This document shows positions 10,680-21,317 of a stretch of DNA of 64,000 bases, one piece after another. Every line of letters begins with the position of its first letter. Position 1 is the stretch's first letter. Source of the stretch: Ligustrum vulgare (lineage: Eukaryota; Streptophyta; Magnoliopsida; Lamiales; Oleaceae). Position numbers and translations under genes: made by a program. The notes beneath the pieces are model-generated. The model did no database searches. It was given only the letters and a program-made list of their open reading frames with translations, and was not told the DNA's origin. The stretch is from the NCBI GenBank assembly GCA_963555705.1, contig OY743190.1, positions 20,405,491-20,469,490 on the forward strand. The letters run 5' to 3'.

Positions 10680-10800
10680 GATGAACAGTATTCTCCTACT
10701 GTTCACGTCACTGTCATCGATGTGAACAGTGACCGTGTCACAGCAGTGACCGCGTAACTGTTCATCGATGTGAACAGTGCGCAGTCACTATTCACGACCA
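10680..10800. repeat. Inverted-repeat cluster in element A leader
   Basis: TGAACAGT and its complement ACTGTTCA recur at least six times (some copies one base off) within about 120 bases. One pair forms perfect 8-bp arms, ACTGTTCA at 10757-10764 and TGAACAGT at 10771-10778, around a 6-base loop. It lies in the untranslated leader, flanked by long A and T runs. The rest of the leader (10483-11911) holds no recognised gene. Confidence 0.75.
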
Positions 10801-11911
10801 TTGTTAAAAAAAAGAGTTGTTTTTCTTTATGATTTGAAAATATAGATTAAATTATGATTAGGTTAGTTTTTTTGGGCTTTTGCCCTTGTATGAAAATTTA
10901 TTTGGACTACCAAAAATATTTTTTTATGATAGTATGGGCTCAATTTATATGAAAATTTAATCGGACTAATAAATTTTTTTTTTCCTATTATGTTGAATTG
11001 GGCTAATTTTATGTAAACTTTTAATTGGACTACTTAGATTATGATGTGTAATGATAATAAGTTAATTAAGCCCAACCTCATATGAAGATATGAATTGATA
11101 ACTATTTTTCTAAAAAATAGTATTTTAGTCATGAGATATTTTAAGTCATCGCTCTGCTACGTCTCTCCACGTATTGACTTATCGAACAAGGTATGTTATT
11201 TGTTTTACAAGTTATTAATTAGTTATGATTTCATTGAAGCATGATAAATATGAAAATTAGTAATGTTATGTCATAAATGTTTTATATGATAATAATTGAT
11301 TTTAGTCTGTTAGCAAAATATTGTAGCAGTTATATGAATTGCATGTATGCCTAGCTAGGGGAAAGTTTTAGTCGGGTATAAACCTTTTCATAATAAACAA
11401 TAAGATGATAATAAATTCTCATACAATGATTCATCTCTTTATCAGTACCTTTGTGTAAAAGTAAGGAAAAACTGTGGATGATCATTTATATCTCATCTCT
11501 AAATTCCAAATTCTAGTGCAATGATTTATCCCTTTATCACTGCCTTTGTGTAAAAAGCAAGGGAAAAACTGTGGAAAAATTATTGTTACTTTTGTTCAAG
11601 TTTTCTTGATTGACACGTTCGCGGCATTAGAGACTTTGTCACCAGGCTATTAACATGCCTAAAGAAATTGGGTTTTAAGTGGGACCGCAGTGACCCCTCC
11701 AATTTCTTCGAAGATTTTTAATAGTGATGTCCAAATCAATAAAATAAAGACAATAGTACTACTAGAAAACAATTCCTCCTCTCAAAAATTTATTAATAAC
11801 TTTAAAGAAACACACATGAAATTTCGATAATAGCAACATCCATTTATGAAACTTTTGAAAAACTTCCATTCTTGAAACAAAAGCAATTATGTTCCTTTCC
11901 CTTTCTTATAG

Positions 11912-12421
11912 ATGGTGAGTGGAAGAGGACAAACCACCCAGACAGAGAGGTGCAAGTATTTTACCTGGTTGCATAGGAATTATAAAAGAAATCCTAATCA
12001 CGGTTTAATGCTACACCTAGATGCCATGGAAAGGATTCACCGAGGGGCAAGGGCGAATGGGCACAAATTCCATAGAGATGAGATCGTATATCATCTTGAC
12101 CGAACCCTCACTCCTTATTGGAGACAATTCATCAAAAAAATCGAAGAAACCTTCGACTACCAAACCTCCCCATATATTATACTCCAATGCCTAAGGGAAA
12201 AGTGGAGGGTGAATCACATTGACCTCAAGGATACTGAGAAGGTGCCATGCCACGACCCCGATCCAAGCAATGTACTAACTATACCCAAGGTTAATGATAT
12301 TAATGGGGATTATATCGAAGAGGACCCAAGTGAGGATTATAGTCCAGTTTCGTATTCAGCTATTGAACCAATACATGTCCAAGGGGCGGGTCATAGAGAG
12401 GAATCCGGGAAGAATTATTAG
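11912..12421 (+). CDS. Extra open reading frame upstream of gag in element A
   Basis: A 169-residue uninterrupted frame between the leader and gag. I recognise no family. The N-terminal half is basic and aromatic (CKYFTWLHRNYKR near residues 14-26) with a helical-looking middle (YWRQFIKKIEE); the C-terminal third is acidic (DYIEEDPSEDY). A pyrimidine-rich run ending in AG lies directly before the ATG, and another pyrimidine run lies at 12463-12484 between this frame and gag, so splicing from the leader is conceivable. It stayed open while gag and pol acquired stops, which may be chance or relaxed constraint there. It is not part of the standard Tekay gag-pol. Confidence 0.5.
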   Translation: MVSGRGQTTQTERCKYFTWLHRNYKRNPNHGLMLHLDAMERIHRGARANGHKFHRDEIVYHLDRTLTPYWRQFIKKIEETFDYQTSPYIILQCLREKWRVNHIDLKDTEKVPCHDPDPSNVLTIPKVNDINGDYIEEDPSEDYSPVSYSAIEPIHVQGAGHREESGKNY

Positions 12422-12625
12422 ATAGCTTTTATAATTTTATGCTAAGCTTAAGTCCTCCAGTTCTTTTTTTTTTCTTTCCTTGAAGTTTTAGTTTGTTTGG
12501 ATGTCAGGCATCTCTGGAGATCCGTTATCTATGCGAATTTGTGAATTTTTAATAAAACGTGTTATTGCGTTATGTTTCCTAAACTTGTCTCAAATCTTAG
12601 TAATTTTCCCATTTTATTTAAGGAG

Positions 12626-13330
12626 ATGGATACTCGCAGTACAAATAAAAACAATAGGAATGCCACTACAGGAAATACCAATGACGCGCAATTTGCTCAA
12701 CAGTTCATGGAAATGATGCGAAACTTCACACAGGCAGCACCGCCACCAGCTCTAGTACCTCCTACCGAGGGCCAAAGGAATACTGCTGCTATTGTTGAGC
12801 AATTCAGAAAGCTTCAACAACCAACTTTTGAGGGTGGTCCTGACCCGTTTGTAGCTGAAGATTGGATAGCTAATATTGAGAGGATATTTGATCTCATCGA
12901 ATGTCCAAACCATAAGAAGGTAACTTGTGCAGCATTCATGTTGCAAAAAGGAGCCAGACACTGGTGGGACTCAACCGCTAGGTCTAGAGCTCGCAACCAC
13001 ATATGGACACGGGATCAATTCAAGGAACTATTCCTTCAAAAGTACTACCCACCGAGTATCCGGAGCCAGAAGGAAGCAGAGTTTTTGATGTTGAAACAGG
13101 GAGCAATGACCTTGACAGACTATGAAAGAAAGTTTGACGAGTTGTCACTCTACGCTCCAGAATTGGTTGACACAGAGCTCAAATGCGCAAGGCGTTTCGA
13201 ACAAGGTTTGAGGGATGATCTTAGGCAGGCTGTGGTAACTTTTGAATTGCCTACATACCATGCAGTGCTAGCTAAAGCCCAATTAGCCAATTTCAGGGAG
13301 AATTCTTACAGTAATTCTAAGCAACAGTAG
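12626..13330 (+). pseudogene. gag: Element A gag capsid region
   Basis: Start chosen at the ATG at 12626 (MDTRSTNKNN). The retrotransposon gag domain is clear: PTFEGGPDPFVAEDWI, then ARHWWDS and FLQKYYPPSIR, then a Y-E-x-KFDELS block and FEQGLRDDLR. It forms the virus-like particle shell. The frame ends in a TAG at 13328-13330 inside what should be one polyprotein, because the nucleocapsid continues in the same frame straight after it. Confidence 0.85.
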
Positions 13331-14086
13331 TTCGGACAACCGGAGAAGCGTAAGTGGGTGGACAACAAGAGGCAACACTTTACAAAGAAAAATAAAAGAG
13401 GCCCAACTTCGACTACCACAAAGGACTTCCCACTTTGCAACAAGTGCCAAAAACATCATTTGGGACAATGCCTTGTTGGAATGAATGCTTGTTTCCGATG
13501 TGGCGAACAGGGACACATATCCAAGTATTGCCCAAAGAACCCACCGAAAAGTAACCCACAGCAGAAAAATGGCAACAAACAGCAAAGGAAAGAGAATGCA
13601 ACCAAGGGACAGGCAAGGGTATATGCTTTAACAGGACAGGAGGAGGACCACGACCGGAATGTCTTGGCAAGTAACATTCTAGTGTTCGGATTTCCTGTTT
13701 ATGTACTAATAGATTTTGATGCCACACATTCATTCGTATCTTCTAAGTGTGTGCGTAGACTAGGCATGAATATTGAACCTGTATTACTGCCTTTAGAAGT
13801 ATGCATTCCATCTGAAGATGTGTTAAATTCAATTCATACAGTTAAGACAACAAGAATAGAGGTTGATCGTAGATACTTGGGAACAGAATTATATGTGTTA
13901 GACATGCACGAGTTCGACATGATTCTAGGTATGGACTGGTTATCAAAGAACCATGCCACAATTCGATGTTTCGAGAAGGAAGTAGTCTTCCAGATTCCAG
14001 GAGAGAAGGAGCTTCGACTACTAGTAACAAAAAGGAGATCACTACCATGCATTATCTCAGCTTTGAAAGCTCGAAAAATCCTGTGA
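13331..14086 (+). pseudogene. Element A nucleocapsid and protease region
   Basis: Same frame as the capsid. A CCHC knuckle CFRCGEQGHISKYC is intact. The protease follows, but its active site reads LIDFDATHSFVS where the family has D-S/T-G-A, so Ser-Gly has become Phe-Asp and the enzyme should be dead. The MDWL motif of the C-terminal half is present. A TGA at 14084-14086 and another stop near 14128 separate it from RT. Confidence 0.85.
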
Positions 14087-14146
14087 TCGGGAGATGGTAC
14101 AAGATTTTTAATGTCAATAGTAGCCTAGGAGGGGAAAACAGGTTTC

Positions 14147-15540
14147 ATGGTCGGTGATGTAAATATAGTTAGAGACTTTCTAGAAGTCTTTCCGGATGAG
14201 TTGCCTGGAATGCCTCCAGAACGGGAAGTAGAATTTGCTATAGACCTAATTCCCGGGTCTGCACCCATTTCTAAAGCTCCTTACCGAATGGCACCTAAAG
14301 AGCTGCAAGAATTAAAGGCACAAATCGAGGAACTTTTGGATAGGGGTTTCATACGACCCAGTGTGTCACCTTGGGGTGCACCTGTACTATTTGTCAAGAA
14401 GAAAGATGGTTCGTTGAGAATGTGCATCGACTATAGAGAATTGAATAGAATCACTATCAAGAACAAGTATCCTCTCCCCAGGATTAAGGACTTGTTTGAT
14501 CAACTCCGTGGTGCAGTTATATTTTCCAAGATTGACTTGAGATCGGGTTACCATCAATTGAAAATTAAAGCTAGTGACGTCTCAAAGACAGCTTTCAGAA
14601 CTCGGTATGGCCACTACGAGTTCTTAGTTATGCCATTTGGCCTAACTAACTCTCCTGGAGTTTTTACGGATTTGATGAACCGTGTCTTTCACGAGTTTCT
14701 CAATCGCTTTGTCATCGTTTTTATTGATGATATCTTGATCTACTCGAGGAGTCATGAGGAACATAAGGAACACCTAAGGATCATATTAGGAGTCTTAAAG
14801 AAGGAGAAGCTCTACGCTAAATTCAAGAAATGTGAGTTTTGGTTGGAACGAGTGATATTTCTTGGACATGTTGTCACATCCAAGGGGATAGAAGTGGATC
14901 CAAGCAAAGTTGAGGCTGTATCAAATTGGTCAAAGCCAACCAATGTAGGAGAAGTTCATAGCTTCTTGGGGTTAGCGAGATATTATAGGAGGTTCATTGA
15001 AGGATTCTCAAAGATATCTGGACCGCTGACACAATTAACACGTAAGGGTGAAAAGCTTAATTGGACAGAAAAATGTGAACAAAGTTTTCAGGTTTTAAAG
15101 CATAAACTAGCAAATGCTCCGGTCTTAACCGTACCTGAAGGTGTAGATGGTTTTGTTATCTATAGTGACACATCGAAGCAAGGTTTGGGTTGTGTGTTGA
15201 TGCAACAGGGCAAAGTAGTCGCTTATGCATCACGACAATTGAAGACGCACGAGAAGAACTATCCCACCCACGATTTGGAGTTAGCAGCAGTTGTTCATGC
15301 CTTGAAGATATGGAGACACTACCTTTATGGGGGTAAATGTGACATTTACACCGATAATAAGAGCCTCAAGTATATCTTCACCTAGAAGGAGTTAAATATG
15401 AGGCAAAAAAGGTCGCTCGAATTAGTGAAGGATTATGACTGTGAAATACATTATCACCTTGGAAAGGCGAATGTTGTAGCAGATGCCTTGAGTCAAAAGG
15501 TACCAAGTCAACTGCCAGCTTTGACCATGCAGGAACCATT
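14147..15540 (+). pseudogene. pol: Element A reverse transcriptase and RNase H
   Basis: Reads the full Ty3/Gypsy RT: an [20 protein letters not shown] block, [22 protein letters not shown] and the catalytic FIDDILIYS. RNase H follows with [23 protein letters not shown] and [10 protein letters not shown]. An in-frame TAG at 15383-15385 replaces a Gln codon expected in the 'FTQKELNMRQ' block; the frame then continues to about 15540. It copies element RNA to cDNA in the particle. It is otherwise well preserved and in the same frame as gag. Confidence 0.9.
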
Positions 15541-16632
15541 ATGAATTTATGGAAGGAGTTCGAGAAATTGAGCCTTGAAGTGGTGGCAACACCTCCAAGC
15601 GCTATAGCTCGAATGACAGCTCTTTCAATTCGGCCAACACTCCATGATAGGATCAGGGAACATCAGAAGGCAGATCAATCATTTGAATTTATCAAAATGG
15701 AAATTGATATGGAGAAAAGAAAAGACTTCACCCTGGACAAAGAAAAAACATTGTATTACCAAGGACGATTGTGCGTACCGGACTTCGAAGATTTGAAAAA
15801 GGAGATTCTGGAAGAGGCCCACTCCTCTTCTTATTCAGTACATCCAGGGGCACAAAGATGTACCGAGAACTCAAGAGAGTGTTTTGGTGGAGAAACATGA
15901 AGAAAGAAATTTCCGAATATGTTGAGAAGTGTCTAATATGCCAACAAGTGAAAGCTGAACACCAGAGACCATCTGGGCTGCTTGAACCATTAGAAGTTCC
16001 TAAATGGAAGTGGGAACATGTGACGATGAATTTTGTGGTTGGCTTTCCAAAGTCGACAAAAGGTCATGAGGCTATATGGGTCATTGTGGATAGACTCACA
16101 AAATCAGCCAACTTCCTACCAGTACGGATGACTTTCACGATGGACCAATTTGCACAACTATATGTAAACGAAATAGTAAGGTTACATGGGGTTCCAGTCT
16201 CAATTGTGTCAGATAGAGATCCAAGGTTCACTTCAAAATTTTGGAAGAGTTTACACCGAGCATTGTGTACTAAATTGAAGTTTAGCACATCATTTCACCC
16301 TCAAATGGACGGACAATCTGAACGGACCATTCAAACATTGGAGGACATGCTACGAATATGCATACTAGAGTTTGGAGGACAATGGGAGAAACATTTACCA
16401 TTAGTTGAGTTCGCGTACAACAATAGCTATCATGCTTCCATTGGCATGGCCCCATACGAGGCATTATATGGAAGGAAGTGTAGATCACCAGTACACTGGG
16501 ATGAAGTCAGGGAACGCAAGATTTTGGGTCCTGAGATCATAGAACAAACAGTGCAAGCCATCGAGAAGATTCGTGCCAGCATGAAAACTGCCCAGGATAG
16601 GCAGAAGAGTTATGCAGACAGGAGAAGAAAGG
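15541..16632 (+). pseudogene. Element A integrase, N-terminal and catalytic part
   Basis: Two frameshifts (near 15540 and 15850) divide it. The zinc-binding region is recognisable across the second shift (an HPG...RELKRVFWW block, then CLICQQVK). The catalytic triad is visible: Asp in VIVDRLTKSANF, Asp in SIVSDRDPRF, Glu in GQSERTIQTLEDM. The sequence stops at RRRK, where element B has inserted; the rest resumes at 23487 after the duplicated AAAGG. Confidence 0.88.
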
Positions 16633-16873
16633 TGATGTGATCCAGACCACGGATACAAGCCCGCACAAAGATCCGTTGAAGATCAAAGGAGGACCGATGA
16701 CTCAATTGCAAACCAAGAAGGCCAAGGAAGCAATGGACAAGTTAGTTCAAGAAACAATGGCCAAAACAATGTTCGTGTCATCAAAAGAAACAAGTTCCAT
16801 GTTGGGGCCGAGCCAAAACGATGAGTGGATCAACCTTATTCATTGCGTCGAAGAAAGTGGTGAAATTTCAATG

Positions 16874-17108
16874 TTACGGCCGTAACATACAAGTCCTCAC
16901 GGCCGTAACCAACTTTCTGCTGAAAATTGAATTTGCGAGACATAAGCAATCACGGCCGTAAAGTTCGAGTGTCACGGCCGTAATGGAGTTTCTGCTTAAA
17001 TTTGGAATTGGGCTTTTTTGGACTTACGGCCGTAAGTCATATTGTCACGGCCGTAAGAGTGACTCAGAAGCAAGGTTACGGCCGTAAGGAATTCAGTCAC
17101 GGCCGTAA
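16874..17108. repeat. Array of eight ACGGCCGTAA palindromes in element B LTR
   Basis: Eight copies of ACGGCCGTAA occur in about 235 bases. Three are full 12-bp palindromes TTACGGCCGTAA (the first at 16874-16885); the rest are preceded by C. Spacers are irregular, roughly 10-50 bases, so this is not a tandem repeat. The array lies about 100 bases upstream of the TATA box. The same array in the 3' LTR is at 22913-23147, where the second copy has one C-to-T change. Possible roles are protein binding, hairpins or silencing targets. Confidence 0.95.
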
Positions 17109-17205
17109 CATTACATACACGTGATTTTAGGTTATTTTTTTATTTTCTTAATTTTAGGTAGTTGTTTCCTTATTTAATTAGAACTCCTTAACCTAGTTTT
17201 GACCC

Positions 17206-17213
17206 TATATATA
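17206..17213 (+). promoter_or_regulatory. TATA box of element B LTR
   Basis: TATATATA inside GACCCTATATATAGGG, about 100 bases after the last palindrome and 300 before the LTR end. It is the likely core promoter. Confidence 0.7.
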
Positions 17214-17513
17214 GGGATGTAATTTTCATTATTCATAACCAACTTTGATATATTAATTGAGAGGCAAATTGCTTTCACATTCTTATTCTTTATTGAATAA
17301 AATCCGAACTTGCGAGTTAATTCTTGTTTGTTCAAATCTTGGGTGAGATTTATCTTCTTTGTGATCAAGAGGTCAACATATCAATTGATTGTGTTGGTTG
17401 CTTGATTCAATTAATTTGAATCAATCTCTAAATCGTGGTTTATTGGCGTTCTTGGGTCGATTCCAATAATTTGTGGGTTGCGTAGCTACAATTGCTACGT
17501 GGTTTGCATCATC

Positions 17514-17525
17514 TGGTATCAGAGC
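17514..17525 (+). other. Primer binding site of element B
   Basis: TGGTATCAGAGC begins two bases after the 5' LTR end and complements initiator tRNA-Met. The leader from here to about 18083 holds no other recognised feature. Confidence 0.9.
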
Positions 17526-18130
17526 TTAGGCTCCAAAAATCAAGGTTATATCTTTGTTTTTGTTTTCTTGAGTTTCTTATTATAGTCTTCGTGTTCTTCC
17601 AGTTTTGAGTCTTTAATCCAGAAAAGTGTCACAAAAAAATTCAATAGTCGTTATTTCCTTCGTTTGTTATCCAAATTAAATTTCGTCTGTTGTGTCTTTC
17701 TAGTAGTTGAATTTTCGAGAAATTAAAAAAAAAAAAAACGAAAATTTCCAAGTTCAATTAAAATATTTGATATTTGATTTCAAGAATTATTTTCTTGAAA
17801 CAATCCTAGTTTCCATAAAAAGTGTCAAGTTCTATATAAAGTCCAATTTAATTCTCTAAAGGTCTTCTTTGAGTTTTCCAACAAATTCATTACTTCTCAC
17901 TCATATTCGATTTGAAGCAATCGGGTTTAAACTTGTTTGAGTTCGGATTCGTTCTTTGAAGCATTTGGGGTGAAAGATATTGAGTGGAAAAAGGCAGAGA
18001 GGTGAGATCAATAGAGGGTAAAAGCCTAATTTGAGTGATACACGAGCGAAATACACGTGAGGCATATAATATTTAGTGTTAGGATGTCTGAACAATCTTC
18101 TACTGCAAAAAAAACAACGATCGAGCCAAC

Positions 18131-19786
18131 ATGACGGAAGAGATGGTACAATGTTTTGAGCGGTTGTTCGGGGATGTGTTAGGTAGGTTAGAAAGGCTTG
18201 AGCAACCTCGGGAAGTGCCTAATGTCCGTAGGCAGGGTGGGCAAGGTCGTAGAGTAGAGGGGGTCGATGAGAATGAAGAAGGTAGTGATTTTGACGATGG
18301 GGCAATTTTGGATAGAGTAGTTAGGCATGGAAGAAGGGATAGAGATCTTGGTGGCGATAGAATGGATGGTAGTATGAACAACATCAAAATGACAATTCCG
18401 TCATTCAAAGGAAGGAGTGATCCGGAAGCATACTTAGAATGGGAGAAGAAGATGGAATTAATTTTTAATTGCTACACTTATTCGGAAGAGAAAAAGGTTA
18501 AAGTAGCTGTACTTGAGTTCTCCGACTACGCTATTACTTGGTGGGATCAATTGGTGACTTCTAGGAGGAGGAATCGCGAGAGGCCCGTTAGTACTTGGGA
18601 TGAATTAAAAGCTATAATGAGAAAGAGGTTCGTTCCTAGTCATTACCATCGGGAGCTTCATCAAAAGTTGCAAGGTCTATACCAAGGATCAAAGAGTGTG
18701 GAGGATTATCACAAGGAGATGGAGATATTGATGATTAGAGCTAATGTAGATGAGGATAGGGAGGCTACGATGGCTCGGTTTTTGAATGGGTTGAATAAGG
18801 ATATAGCTAATGTGGTTGAACTACAACATTACTTGGAGATGGAGGATATGTTGCACATGGCTATAAAGGTTGAGAAGCAATTGAAGAAAAAAGGAACAGC
18901 AAGGTATCAATCGGGTTCTAATTCTCCTTGGAAGCCGAAGTGGGAAGGTAAGGGAGATGGGGCTGTTTCTAAAGGAAAGTTTGAAGCACCAAAAGGGAAG
19001 TTTGAGGCACCAAAAGGGAAGGAGGAACAAGCTAATAAATTCGTACCTAAAGGGGAACCTCAACCATCTAGGAGTAGAGACATTCAATGCTTCAAATGTT
19101 TGGGGAGAGGACATGTGGCGTCTCAATGTCCTAATAGGCGAGTGGTACTTTTGCGAAAGGATGGAACTATGGAGAGTGATAGTGAGGAAGAGGATTATAG
19201 CGATATGCCAGCGTTGGAGGAAATATGTGAGGATGAAGATGTGTTATCCGGGGAGCATGGCGAGTTATTAGTGGCAAGGCGAGCCCTTAGTGCCCAAATC
19301 CACACGGATGATTTGGAGCAACAACGGGAGAACATATTTCATACTCGATGTCGCATTAATAACAAGGTATGTAGTATGATTATTGATGGCGGTAGTTGCA
19401 CTAACGTCGCTAGTACTATACTTGTTGAAAAATTAGGATTACCTTTGTTAAAACATCCTAAACCTTATAGGCTTCAATGGTTAAATGATAGTGGAGAAAT
19501 TAAGGTGAATAGGAGGGTGTTGGTGAATTTTTCTATTGGTAGCTATGTGGATGAAGTTATGTGTGATGTGGTACCTATGCATGCCGGGCACATTTTGTTG
19601 GGTAGACCTTGGCAGTATGATCGGAAGGTCACGCATGATGGGTATAAAAATAGGTATAGCTTTACCAAAGGGGGAAAAACCATTACACTTGCACCATTGA
19701 CACCGTCACAAGTGTATGAAGATCAAATAAAACTGAAAAATGATGAAGAAAAAAGAGTAAAGGAAAATGAGAGAAAAGAGAGTTGA
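18131..19786 (+). CDS. gag: Element B Gag and protease
   Basis: 551 residues. The capsid domain runs about 85-250 ([40 protein letters not shown], a [16 protein letters not shown] block), a Lys-rich linker includes a duplicated [10 protein letters not shown], and the CCHC knuckle is [14 protein letters not shown]. The protease has [12 protein letters not shown] and [14 protein letters not shown]. An ATG at 18084 opens MSEQSSTAKK in another frame and resembles the gag starts of C and D; a slip in the A-run at 18108-18115 may have separated it, making 18131 a secondary start. The end overlaps the RT frame by 20 bases. Confidence 0.88.
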   Translation: MTEEMVQCFERLFGDVLGRLERLEQPREVPNVRRQGGQGRRVEGVDENEEGSDFDDGAILDRVVRHGRRDRDLGGDRMDGSMNNIKMTIPSFKGRSDPEAYLEWEKKMELIFNCYTYSEEKKVKVAVLEFSDYAITWWDQLVTSRRRNRERPVSTWDELKAIMRKRFVPSHYHRELHQKLQGLYQGSKSVEDYHKEMEILMIRANVDEDREATMARFLNGLNKDIANVVELQHYLEMEDMLHMAIKVEKQLKKKGTARYQSGSNSPWKPKWEGKGDGAVSKGKFEAPKGKFEAPKGKEEQANKFVPKGEPQPSRSRDIQCFKCLGRGHVASQCPNRRVVLLRKDGTMESDSEEEDYSDMPALEEICEDEDVLSGEHGELLVARRALSAQIHTDDLEQQRENIFHTRCRINNKVCSMIIDGGSCTNVASTILVEKLGLPLLKHPKPYRLQWLNDSGEIKVNRRVLVNFSIGSYVDEVMCDVVPMHAGHILLGRPWQYDRKVTHDGYKNRYSFTKGGKTITLAPLTPSQVYEDQIKLKNDEEKRVKENERKES

Positions 19787-21317
19787 GACCACGACCTCAG
19801 AAAAAGGAGAGGAAAAGAGAGTTGGAGCCACGACTCCAGAAAAAGGAGAGGCGAGAGAAAAAAAGAGTGTTGGGGTACATACCTCAGAAAAAGGAGAGGG
19901 AGCGAAGAGTGCCAGAAAAGAAAGAAAAATGAGTTTCTACGCAAAAAGGAGTGAAATCAAAAAAGCATTTATGGAAAAACGACCAATGGTCCTTTTATTA
20001 TACAAGGATTCATTCCTTGCCTTTGAAGAAACTAACAAATCCCTCCCTAGCTTGGCTATTTCTTTATTGCAGGAATTTGACGATGTATTTCCGGAGGATA
20101 TACCTAGTGGGTTGCCACCCATTCGTGGTATTGAGCATCAGATTGATTTTATACCTGGAGCAGTCATTCCAAACCGTCCAGCTTATAGGAGTAATCCCGA
20201 GGAGACGAAGGAGCTTCAAAAGCAAGTGGAGGAGTTAATGAGTAAGGGATACATAAGGGAAAGCATGAGCCCATGCGCCGTACCCGTGTTACTTGTACCG
20301 AAGAAGGACGGGACGTGGAGGATGTGTGTTGATTGTAGGGCCATCAACAACATAACAGTAAAGTATCGTCATCCTATTCCTAGGTTAGATGATATGTTGG
20401 ATGAATTACACGGCTCTAGCATATTTAGTAAAATTGACCTTAAGAGTGGTTATCATCAAATTCGAATGAAAGAAGGAGATGAGTGGAAAACTTGTTTTAA
20501 AACTAAGTATGGCTTGTATGAATGGTTAGTAATGCCTTTTGGACTTACTAATGCACCTAGCACATTTATGCGTTTAATGAATCATGTTTTACGTGCATTT
20601 ATAGGTAAATTCGTTGTAGTTTACTTCGATGATATCTTGATATATAGTAAAACTTTGAATGAGCATGTGGAGCATGTTAGGTGTGTGCTTGTGGTTTTAA
20701 GACAAGAGCAGCTTTTTGCTAACTTTAAAAAGTGTGATTTTTGCATGGAAAAAGTTGTATTTCTTGGTTATGTGGTTAGTGCTAGAGGGATAGAAGTAGA
20801 TGAAGAGAAAATTAAAGCTATTAAAGAGTGGCCAACACCTAAAAGCATAACTGAGGTTAGGAGTTTTCATGGCTTGGCTAGTTTTTATAGGCGCTTTGTT
20901 AAAAATTTTAGCACGATTGCCACACCACTCACAGAAATTGTCAAAAAAAGTGTAGGATTTAAATGGGGAGTAGAACAGGAGTATGCATTTGAAACAATCA
21001 AAAATATGTTGTGTAAAGCACCGATTTTATCACTTCCTAACTTTGACAAGGCTTTTGAGATTGAATGTGATGCCTCAGGGCTAGGCATTGGAGCTGTTTT
21101 AATGCAGGATCAAAGGCCAATCGCCTATTTTAGTGAAAAACTAAAAGGGGCTGCACTTAATTATCCCACATATGACAAGGAGTTATACTCACTTGTGCGC
21201 GCTTTGGAAACATGGCAACATTACTTGTGGCCACGGGAGTTCGTGATACACACTGATCATGAGTCCTTGAAGCATTTGAGGGGTCAAGCTAAACTGAGTA
21301 AGAGACATGCAAGGTGA
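19767..21317 (+). CDS. pol: Element B reverse transcriptase and RNase H
   Basis: A 516-residue frame, shifted one frame relative to gag. It opens with a repeat-like linker (units such as [11 protein letters not shown]), then RT with [42 protein letters not shown] and catalytic [11 protein letters not shown], and RNase H with [27 protein letters not shown] and [10 protein letters not shown]. In D the same junction lies in one frame, so the shift here is more likely an indel in the AG-rich linker than programmed recoding. The frame ends in TGA where the clade has a conserved Trp. Confidence 0.9.
   Translation: MREKRVETTTSEKGEEKRVGATTPEKGEAREKKSVGVHTSEKGEGAKSARKERKMSFYAKRSEIKKAFMEKRPMVLLLYKDSFLAFEETNKSLPSLAISLLQEFDDVFPEDIPSGLPPIRGIEHQIDFIPGAVIPNRPAYRSNPEETKELQKQVEELMSKGYIRESMSPCAVPVLLVPKKDGTWRMCVDCRAINNITVKYRHPIPRLDDMLDELHGSSIFSKIDLKSGYHQIRMKEGDEWKTCFKTKYGLYEWLVMPFGLTNAPSTFMRLMNHVLRAFIGKFVVVYFDDILIYSKTLNEHVEHVRCVLVVLRQEQLFANFKKCDFCMEKVVFLGYVVSARGIEVDEEKIKAIKEWPTPKSITEVRSFHGLASFYRRFVKNFSTIATPLTEIVKKSVGFKWGVEQEYAFETIKNMLCKAPILSLPNFDKAFEIECDASGLGIGAVLMQDQRPIAYFSEKLKGAALNYPTYDKELYSLVRALETWQHYLWPREFVIHTDHESLKHLRGQAKLSKRHAR

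Larger units (their letters stand above)
16633..17511 (+). repeat. 5' LTR of element B
   Basis: 879 bp, TGATGTGATCC to GCATCA. It begins with a copy of the end of the polyprotein (frame from 16637 to 16885), then eight ACGGCCGTAA palindromes, a TATA box at 17206-17213, an AATAAA at 17296-17301, and the PBS right after its end. Confidence 0.95.

Noticed and set aside
16637..16885. Short open frame at the start of the B 5' LTR
   Set aside because: It is the LTR copy of the integrase tail, not an independent gene.
17174..17368. Minus-strand 64-codon frame, repeated at 23213-23407
   Set aside because: Occurs twice only because it lies in the two LTRs of B; it has no protein similarity.
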